Positions 56,655 through 64,000 of a stretch of 64,000 nucleotides of DNA are shown here, piece after piece. The stretch spans positions 131,332,899 to 131,396,898 of the forward strand of contig OX375873.1 in NCBI GenBank assembly GCA_947359465.1, read 5' to 3'. The number at the start of each line of letters is the position of its first letter. Position 1 is the first letter of the stretch. The translations under genes and the position numbers were made by a program. The DNA comes from Metellina segmentata. Taxonomy: Eukaryota > Arthropoda > Arachnida > Araneae > Tetragnathidae. The notes under the pieces were generated by a model. The model worked only from the letters and a program-made list of their open reading frames with translations, made no database searches and was not told the DNA's origin.

Positions 56655-56830
56655 ATCAAAATGTAGCGAGCGTGGTGCTGATGTTTCTTGAGTGGGGTGT
56701 GTCAACTCGATTGTTGACCTCGTCATCCGACCGTGGTTCAAAATGACGAGGGATTGTCCACGGAACTTTGACTATGGGGATTGATCCCGGACCCTCGTCA
56801 ACTTTGCGTCCAGCGCAGCGTCAATGCTGC
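56655..56830 (+). repeat. SINE-A 3' half
   Basis: GACCTCGTCATCCGACCGTG, GTTCAAAATGACGAGGGATT and GGGGATTGATCCCGGACC. The tail has drifted. Head absent. Confidence 0.7.
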
Positions 56831-57423
56831 TATCTATTTATTCGATTCCCGATAACGTTTACATCACTCGAAATTCAAAACAATAAAGGTGAACTCTCTG
56901 CTTGCCTCTCTCCCATAGAGAAAGAGAGGTCCCTCCAAACAGCCATTCTTCAAATTATCCTAATTACCCAAAGCGGGCACGGTTACAGGCGGTCGGGACG
57001 GCCGTCGTATTTAATTACTTCTGCATCAAAGTTGATTGCCGAAAAGAAGCCTGGGCCACAGCTTGTTCGGCGCACCTAATTGAGCGACGAAAGTTCCCTA
57101 ACTCCCAGAGTCCACCACCGGGGGAGAAAGGGGGAGGGCCTTATCGTTATTAATGGTAACAGTCAGCAGACTTGGATCAAAAGGAACTGTAAGGAGATAT
57201 GTGGGGTTTTCACATTGTGCATATTTTTTTCCTGCACTCCTGGACAAGTCTTTGTCATTACATTCTTCGTAATTAACGAAACTGGCGTTTTTTAGGTTAC
57301 ACAGCACATCACAAATAAATTAGTTTCTGCTCAAACAAATTAGCTGCACATGAGATCTCCTTAAGTGTAACGCCCAAGGTCATACATATACAATGGTATT
57401 TTCAGTAGCGTAACATTGTATCA
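56831..57423. other. GC-richer unassigned segment
   Basis: 56960-57140 is clearly richer in GC and CpG than its flanks (GGTCGGGACGGCCGTCG, CACCACCGGGGGAGAAAGG). No coding frame is convincing. It could be a host UTR/exon or an old element. GCCGTCGTATTTAATTAC resembles text at 17213. Confidence 0.35.
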
Positions 57424-57894
57424 GTGAAGTCCATAGGGGAGGAGTTTTCTTACGTAGTTCTCTACTACGTCTCTCTCTCTCTCTCTCTCAATAACCTAAA
57501 TTTCTTTTTATATTCTGTTTTAAGTTATTCCCCATTTGTAGGATCTTTTGAGGATTGTTCTCAAAAATTCCAGATTGTGTCAAGGAACTATAAACCAATT
57601 GAGCTTATCAATGGCCCTGAATACAATTTTTTCGAATCAAAATTGTTGGTCAAGAAACCAGGCGATCTTATTTCAAAAATTTCCATTTGGATAATGCTAT
57701 GTAATTATCTGTATAAGAGGATAGAGATATTGAAAACACAACAAACTGTATACTGGTGTAAAAATACCAACAAATACATAACGCATAGCATTGAATCCCC
57801 AGTGGCACATCTCCTTAAGGGGACTTGGCACCCGAAAATGGGTCAAAATACCGATTTTGGGATTTTTATCCCAAATTATGATTTGGAATCTTAA
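57424..57894 (+). CDS. Unrecognised ORF ending in a transposon
   Basis: 157 codons including the stop. The part KFQIVSRNYKPIELINGPEY to NTNKYITHSIESPVAHL precedes the TTAA at 57815. The last ~25 codons are encoded by the Kolobok-like element, so the present stop is borrowed. No family motif recognised, and no start context or splice evidence. The frame begins in a (CT)n run. It may be a fragment of an old element or a chance frame. Confidence 0.15.
   Translation: MKSIGEEFSYVVLYYVSLSLSLNNLNFFLYSVLSYSPFVGSFEDCSQKFQIVSRNYKPIELINGPEYNFFESKLLVKKPGDLISKISIWIMLCNYLYKRIEILKTQQTVYWCKNTNKYITHSIESPVAHLLKGTWHPKMGQNTDFGIFIPNYDLES
57471..57489. repeat. (CT)n microsatellite
   Basis: 19 bp of perfect CT. 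Confidence 0.95.
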
Positions 57895-59253
57895 AAATGT
57901 TTCTGCAAAGTTTCATGTCTTTACGATAATTCTAAGTTGCCAAATTATCAAATTATATTTACCTTAGTACAGAAATCGAAACCGAAACTAATAGGAATCC
58001 CAATCGCGAGATTGAGTGATAACTTTAAAAATCTACCAGCAAAGCCTCATATTACAAATATTTTAATATGTGCGGTTAAGCTGTAGAAGTATATTCTACG
58101 TGTAATTTCTGAGGCAGTGTGTGAGTTCAATAATGGTGTGTGCAAAACATTACAAGAACAGCAGAGTGCATTGGGGATTTCCTGCGGGAATGCAAGTCGG
58201 ACACTTGGAATGATGCTGTGCAAAAGGAAGGTGCTTTTTCAAGCTAGACGCGCTACAGCAAAATATCAGTTTTCTAGAAAACTGATTAAACTTGCCATTA
58301 AGAGGCAAGAACAAGCAAACAAAAGAAGGGAAGGTGTAACCTATAAAGCAGGACCTTTCTAAATCATCTTCACTTATATTTTCCAATTCGTGAGTCGCAT
58401 ATTAATAATAATTGAAATTTTTTAATGATAATTTATGTATAACATATTTTTTTGATCATTTGTAATAACATAATAGAAAACAGAATTCAATAATATAACC
58501 ATAGCATTTTTTTCGTTAAAATCAAATTTTCGTATTTACGTTACAAATTACATCGCTTTTGTGAATATTCCATTGCATTAAATTTTGACTGTATGAAACA
58601 TAAATATTTATTATTTTTACATATAAATATTCTACAGCACCACATATATGTGCTGGTCAACAGCAAAAAAAATTTCAAGTGATTTAATGGTTTCTTTACT
58701 ACATTTTTAGAAACATAAAAACTTTAAATTGGTTTTTCTCAGTTTTGTGTTTTTTCAAACACTGTTATGGTTAAAACCATAAAGCTTTTTAACCAATCAT
58801 CTAAATCATCTGAAATTTTAACCACTTGCTCATAATTATCTGATCAATAAAACTAAATATGGGATTTGTAAAAAAATAAGTAGAACTTATTTTATTACAA
58901 ATTAATTAAAACAATTCGTAATTTTTCTCGATTTTTCACTAACTTTTCAGTTTTTAATTTTTTTTTCAAAAACTACACAAGATATTCAAAATCCCATATT
59001 TAGAAGTGTTAAGAGAAGTTTCATTAATATTGTAAAAAAATTTGAAGTTAAAATATTGAATATTAAAAAAGGAGTACCAATTTGAAATTTCTGACAATTT
59101 TATTAAAATTTTAAATTTAAAAAAAATTGTGATACAAATTTTGATTTTTTTCCTCAAAATTCATTTAATTACATGTGAAAACATTAATTAATGATAAAAA
59201 CTACAACAAATATAATTTATTTAAAAAAATAATTTTTGGGGTGCCGAGTCCCC
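57819..59253 (+). mobile_element. Kolobok-like element, 1,435 bp
   Basis: TTAA at 57815-57818 and 59254-59257. Ends GGGGACTTGGCACCCGAAAA and complement GGGGACTCGGCACCCCAAAA match at 18 of 20. With the TTAA, the edges read CCTTAAGG on both sides. Kolobok elements use TTAA. The coding remnant inside looks like the C-terminal part of the Kolobok transposase. A piggyBac origin is possible, but the ends and protein fit less well. Confidence 0.7.
58117..58362 (+). pseudogene. Kolobok-type transposase C-terminal fragment
   Basis: MCEFNNGVCKTLQEQQSALG, ISCGNASRTL, then a basic stretch (RKLIKLAIKRQEQANKRREG) and TYKAGPF before the stop. The FN-G, LG----G, basic helix and terminal Y-x-[AP]-G-x-F arrangement is what I recall for the end of Kolobok / Mutator-like-domain transposases. 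The catalytic core upstream is not recognisable. Recognition is from memory of the family, so moderate. Confidence 0.5.
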
Positions 59254-59257
59254 TTAA

Positions 59258-59441
59258 GGTGAATAAGGTCTTCACGCATTGAAGTACTCCATTGACAATT
59301 TCTTATCACATAGGGTTTGTTGTCTTGAGGTAAAATCGCACGTTGCACTTCCTGTAGACCCAAAATATATTTTTCTGCTTTTTTCACTATCCTGTTTCTC
59401 AATACCTCTGCTTTACCCTTCTTGACATTTTTTACCCACAT
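59258..59441 (-). CDS. Unrecognised ORF beside the TTAA site
   Basis: Minus-strand frame MWVKNVKKGKAEVLRNRIVK, KAEKYILGLQEVQRAILPQD, NKPYVIRNCQWSTSMREDLI running into the Kolobok-like element. Charged, with no recognised domain. It may be a piece of an older coding element into which the TTAA element inserted. No continuation in frame was found on the other side (57818 leftwards). Confidence 0.2.
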
Positions 59442-60370
59442 TGTCTTGTGTTTGGTGCAGCTTATCTAAATATTACCCCCCCCCGTATGATACAAGCATA
59501 AAAACAACGAATCATAAATTACGCCCTGTCCGATCAGAATGTTTGAACACATACAAACACTGTGATGTAGACACTATCAAAAGTTGAGTTTACAATCATA
59601 AAAATCTTTTTTCCAATTTAACTATTTAAATTTTTATCAACAAAAGCTTGTTACAAATGTGAATATAATTTTTCGTTAAATCAAATCATTGAAAGAATTA
59701 TTCTAGAATTTACCTTCGAGCAGACTTTTCAAATGAAAATTCATATTTATAAACTACTTTGGTTAAAGCTTAGTTCATGAATCGGGGTGTAAAAGAAATG
59801 CAAACATCTATAAATTAAATCTTGTTTAACCCTGTGAGCTTCAGAAGATCCCCGATCCAAGTAGTCCCACGAGCTACACAACACATATAATGATTAAATA
59901 GACACATCTATTGGTCCCTTGAATAAACCTTGAAATGTTTATGTTGGTCAAAACCTGTTTAGAAAAATACAGAGAATACTACATATTGATGAGTGAAATA
60001 ATGCGTGCATTATTCTCATAGGGTGAATTAAATTAAAAATTTACAAGCAGATAAGACTTAATGAATATTTTTGAAATCTCAATCTGTTTAGACATTATCT
60101 GAAGTATCTAACATACATAGTAATTCCATTCTGTTATTCAGGCTTTCACACAAAAGCACCAATGGCATTTTTTGACCTCCATTAACATCCAATTAATTTT
60201 AAGCGTCTTAGTTTATGGGACTGAAATAGAATCACGGAACTTGCATTTTGAAAAACCTCGAATGAATTATTAATTGCATAAGTGTATGATTATTAAATAT
60301 TATATGGTGCATAAGTATTATTATATTATTGCATAAGTATTGTAAGTATTATTGCATAAGTGTATGGTTA
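59442..60370. other. Unassigned spacer
   Basis: TGTCTTGTGTTTGGTGCAGC at about 59442 resembles the SINE-B tail. Nothing else recognised. Confidence 0.5.
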
Positions 60371-60552
60371 TAAGACTCTCCAAGTGGCTTCGACGAGATA
60401 TATTGTCATTAAGATATTGATTGCCTATTGATGTTGACAAGATCCAAGATCTGGTAAGTTTTCTTCTAATGACGATATATCTCGTCCATCAGATTTGTTA
60501 AACGTTTAGCTAATGAGGAGATACCTCGGCAAGACAACCACCAGGTTGTTTA
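60371..60552 (+). repeat. GATATC-palindrome element, locus h
   Basis: Left end GACTCTCCAAGTGGCTT, then CGACGAGATATATTGTC (60391-60407). The middle has CAAGATCCAAGATCTGG, GACGATATATCTCGTC (60471-60486), CCATCAGATTTG. The right end is GAGATACCTCGGCAAGACAA, CCACCAGG. Both ends and at least three half-sites are present. Confidence 0.75.
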
Positions 60553-61559
60553 ATACGCAACGAAATATTTGGTTACGTTTACAGATTTTAAGACAAAAGC
60601 ACTACTAAATCATTTAACACCAACACTTAGAAAACAATAAATGATAGAGGATATAAATAGAGGATTGCTTACTTATATACATTTATTTTTATTAATATTC
60701 TTTATAAATTCGTGTAACATTAAATATAACATACATTATTTCATTAAGTGTACCACTTTAATTTCCTTTTGGTTGGGTACAATAGTTTTTATTTAGAAAC
60801 CTAAATAAACTAGAAGTGCTGTCACATATTATTTAATACAGTTGTCATGTAATTGTACATCTCACACAACAAATAAAGAAGTTGTGAGTCATTATGGTTT
60901 CCATTCTGACATTTAATTACTGCCCGCATAAGCATCTGAGCATAAATTGTGGCATTTAGCTTACACTAAAGTCATTAATTTGGTTAAAGCTGTTTTAATT
61001 TTTTGTTTAGTTCCCATCTTTTTTTCTACGGCTCCCCTTCACTTTTATTCAAAACTTATTTTTAGGACATATTTATGAAACATGTCTCTCAAATAGCTTG
61101 TTTTTAAGCAATTAATCAAATCCAGTCATTTAGGATCTGTATTCACTTCCTTAGTGAGAGGTCAGTTGTTGACGCAAGTAAAATTTATTGTTCAGAAAGA
61201 CTAATGAAGACTTCCCAAAAAAGTACTCTTTAATGATGTATTCATTTGTGTAATATGATTACGGTATTAACGTATGTTAAAACAAGCTTTTGTTAAAAAG
61301 TATGCATAAACTGAATTTAAAAATTTGTTTTGACTTTTTGACAAGTGATCCTAATATTTTTGTTATTTCACGAGACCTTATTATACAAAGTGGTTATATT
61401 CGTCTGCTTTTATTAAATGTAATAGAATGAAATTTAATAATGGCATATAAATTCGAGAAAATAATACATAACTTGTGAAAAATAGATTGCGAAATTTTTC
61501 TGTCAAAATAGTACAATGAAGATTATTAAACACATGACATATCGCTATTGCGATAAATG

Positions 61560-61600
<41 letters not shown>

Positions 61601-63864
61601 CTCTTCAGACGTTCATAAGACAATCAGACGTCAATTTTCAAATTAAATTCAGTATAAATAAATAATGGATTTTTTAAGATTACTAAACAAAATTTTTTTT
61701 TATAAACTCGTTGATATATTCCAACATCATCTACGTCATACTTTAGGAGTTTAATGCGAACATAGTTTCCCAAAGGGAAACATTTCAAAGTGTGGCTCAC
61801 GTTAAGAAAAAAAAAGGACAACGTATTAAAACTTTCAAAAAGTACTGTTTTCTTCACTGTTTCTCTTCTTCTAAGGAAAGATAATCGGTAAAAGTATTTG
61901 GAAGCTTCACTAAGAGTAGTAGGTTATGGAAAACCTAAGAAAAATTTAATTATGTATTAATTATTAAAATAAATTGACATTTTTTATGTGACTCACATTA
62001 CAATTGTGAATTCTGAGTACTGAATGCTTATTAATAGCAGTTTGGATATTTTAATATCTGCTCAATTTAAAAAAATATATTTATATTTAAGAATAATTGC
62101 TTATAAATGAGAGAAATTACGCAGTTAAAAAATTTTAAATAATGCCCTATAAACCTATTTATTTACTGTAGAAGTCGATGGAAATTATCAGTTTAACTCA
62201 GAATTGCGTTAAAATCTGAATTTTGCTGTCTTCATTTATATTAAAAAATACTGTCATCACTACTTTTTAGCAGCTGTTACGAACTCATGTGCATTATTTA
62301 CTAAACGCTTCCTTTTCTCTATTCGTCTCCTGGACATTTACTATGTGATTTTTAAAAAAAAATCCACGTAATAGATACTTTGTACTTTTGTTTTCTGTGT
62401 CTTAAGAGAAGCTGCTATGAATGCGTTTTTGAACTGACCCTCTTATATGGACATTCAAACCAATTTTTAACATTTTGCACACAATTTGAAATATTTTGTG
62501 TTAAAAATGGTATGTACAGGTATTCAATAATGATTTATTTGAAAAGATCCTAATAATCTGATGTTATTGCAATAGAATGGATGGAACCCAAATAATAAAT
62601 AACAGTTGTAAACAAGCTCACTTGCTTGTATCCAATGTGCTATACCACATTAAAAAAAGTGTCCTGAAAGTGTTCGGATACCTTAAGAAAGGGAATTTCA
62701 AATTCCTCTAAAATCGTAGTTTGTAGAAGTAACCTACACATAACCTTTCGTCACATTGTATCTTTCTCATGCAGCAAGGGTGCGATATATGTGTATTACA
62801 TTTATGGAAATACATGTACTGAAAGTAAGTTCTACAAAAAAAAGATATCGAAAAGGTGTTAAAATATTAATTTGTTCTACGAAAGATAAAGTGATTATAT
62901 ATTCTGATAATTTCTTCAAGATAGAATTAACCAATTCAATATACGTGAGGTCGGATATTTCTGCTAGATGTCTAATAAAATAGTTTTTCCAACTGTCTTG
63001 CATGTAATAAAACTTAGCATATGGCTTGACTTTATAGACGTTAGTAATAAGGACTATTGAATTCATAGACTCAGAGAATTTACGACACTTTATTCTTATA
63101 ATATGATAATTAAGTGGTATCCACCGACCCACCTGAAGGTATGTGGCGAAATAAAAGCTTATAATCTGATAAAATAATCTTTCTTTTAATTAATCCAATT
63201 GACTCTCTAATATTGTAAACTGAAGTGTTTGTCTGTCTGTCTGTTTCTGCACGCAAAGTCCTGTCGAATCTATGGCACTTACAGTAATGGGATTTTGCAC
63301 ACAGGTTGTCCATATTTTTTGTAATTTTTGGCTCGTGGTGAATTTTAAAATTCTATCTAGAATATTTTAAAATCACTTTCATGAAATTGAATTGTTATTA
63401 AATGCAACAGCATTGAAAATCACTTATTCTAATTTTTTTTTTGTTGCTGTTTTCATTTTGCTCAAAGAAATGATTTTCCACCAGACCATTAAAAAATAAA
63501 CTTTTGACTGGAGTTATTTAGTTATTTTTTTCTATCTCCTAGACCGTTAAAGATAAAGTAAAAATAAAGTAAATAAAAGTAGCAGAAAATTTCACATTAA
63601 ATCGATACCTAAAAATATGATTTTCTTTAAATGTATAAAATATTTACATTGAATATATTTTATATTTTCGCAAGAGTTTTTGATGTCGCGTCAACATTCG
63701 TGTTCAAAACATAAACATATCACATTTCCTGCCCTTTTACGATTTCAGCGAAATAAAGAAAAAAAAAACTTTTGTCTGGCATTGTTTAGTTTTTTCTTTT
63801 TGTAAAATCTGGATCGCTAAAGTTACTAGATTGGAAATTTCAACGTGACGTCAAATTTCCATTT
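60553..63864. other. Long AT-rich spacer
   Basis: No gene recognised. A (TA)n run lies at 61561-61598 and a short (TCTG)n at 63228-63245. Two diverged ~58-bp copies of one segment (ACTTTTGACTGG at 63500, ACTTTTGTCTGG at 63769) precede the Helitron-like end and may be its body. Confidence 0.55.
61561..61598. repeat. (TA)n microsatellite
   Basis: About 38 bp of pure TA. Confidence 0.95.
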
Positions 63865-64000
63865 GGTTTGCTTCGCAAACCAACACCACGGGCAACGCCA
63901 TGATGGCTGTTATCCATCTGATATATCCATGATGGCTGTTATCACCGGGAGTAAACGAGCAGTGGTCACACGGAAAGAACTGTGACGGGCAATGCCGTGC
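63865..64000 (+). mobile_element. Helitron-like 3' region, cut by window end
   Basis: Hairpin GGTTTGC/GCAAACC with a TTC loop (63865-63881), same design as 3079-3095. Two ATGATGGCTGTTATC repeats follow, then GGAAAGAACTGTGACGGGCA and ATGCCGTGC, which match the terminal hairpin at 30158-30189. The expected CTAG end would lie just beyond the window. Confidence 0.5.

Noticed and set aside
62767..63132. 121-codon minus frame as a gene
   Set aside because: No motif, low-complexity composition, no promoter or splice context.

Overview
The window reads as intergenic or intronic DNA from an animal nuclear genome. It is AT-rich and packed with eukaryotic transposons: Tc1/mariner, piggyBac, Merlin, hAT, Kolobok-like, Helitron-like, Penelope-like and CR1/L2-type LINE. 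It also holds Pol III-type SINEs, microsatellites and a satellite. No operons, bacterial-style genes, rRNA or functional tRNA were seen. The transposon mix and the SINE tails suggest an arthropod, perhaps a chelicerate such as a spider. That is inference from family composition, not from a diagnostic host gene. I recognise no host protein-coding gene. Almost every substantial open frame belongs to a decayed mobile element.

1-15 kb: a Tc1 C-terminal relic (1-447), a Tc1 deletion derivative (1274-1797), a Helitron-like terminus (3012), another Tc1 relic (3655-4030), and an ~80-bp satellite split at a TTAA by a 1,044-bp piggyBac-like element (4704-5747). A complete but broken Tc1 element follows (7453-8857), then SINEs. 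15-30 kb: more SINEs, a tandem duplication carrying a second SINE type (16324-17190), a Merlin element with an 8-bp target duplication (18452-20376), and a three-level nest at 23302-25599 (SINE inside a TIR element inside a Tc1 copy). After these come a 22-bp minisatellite and a 316-bp MITE.

30-48 kb: Penelope-like fragments, a young mariner-type element with 122-bp terminal repeats and a D-x41-D transposase carrying a single stop codon (32822-34328), a 3.2-kb CR1/L2-type LINE with a hexamer tail (35118-38370), and a second full Tc1 copy (40926-42323). A Penelope-like element with inverted terminal segments (42990-44830), a D-x34-D mariner (46370-47680) and a hAT MITE (47730-48303) complete this part. 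48-64 kb: a long feature-poor stretch, a TATA+Inr core-promoter candidate (52347-52381), a hAT element with an exact 8-bp target duplication and a nested TTAA element (53094-54904), a tandem duplication, a Tc1 relic, and a SINE cluster (55.7-56.8 kb). A Kolobok-like element (57819-59253) and a Helitron-like end running off the window close it.

The most novel signal is a dispersed short family built around the perfect palindrome GACGAGATATCTCGTC. It is seen at eight loci and the better copies are bounded by inverted CTCCTGGTGGTT-like ends. It encodes nothing and matches no family I can name. The genes here do not work together as a pathway; the window records successive transposon invasions, and the nesting gives relative ages.
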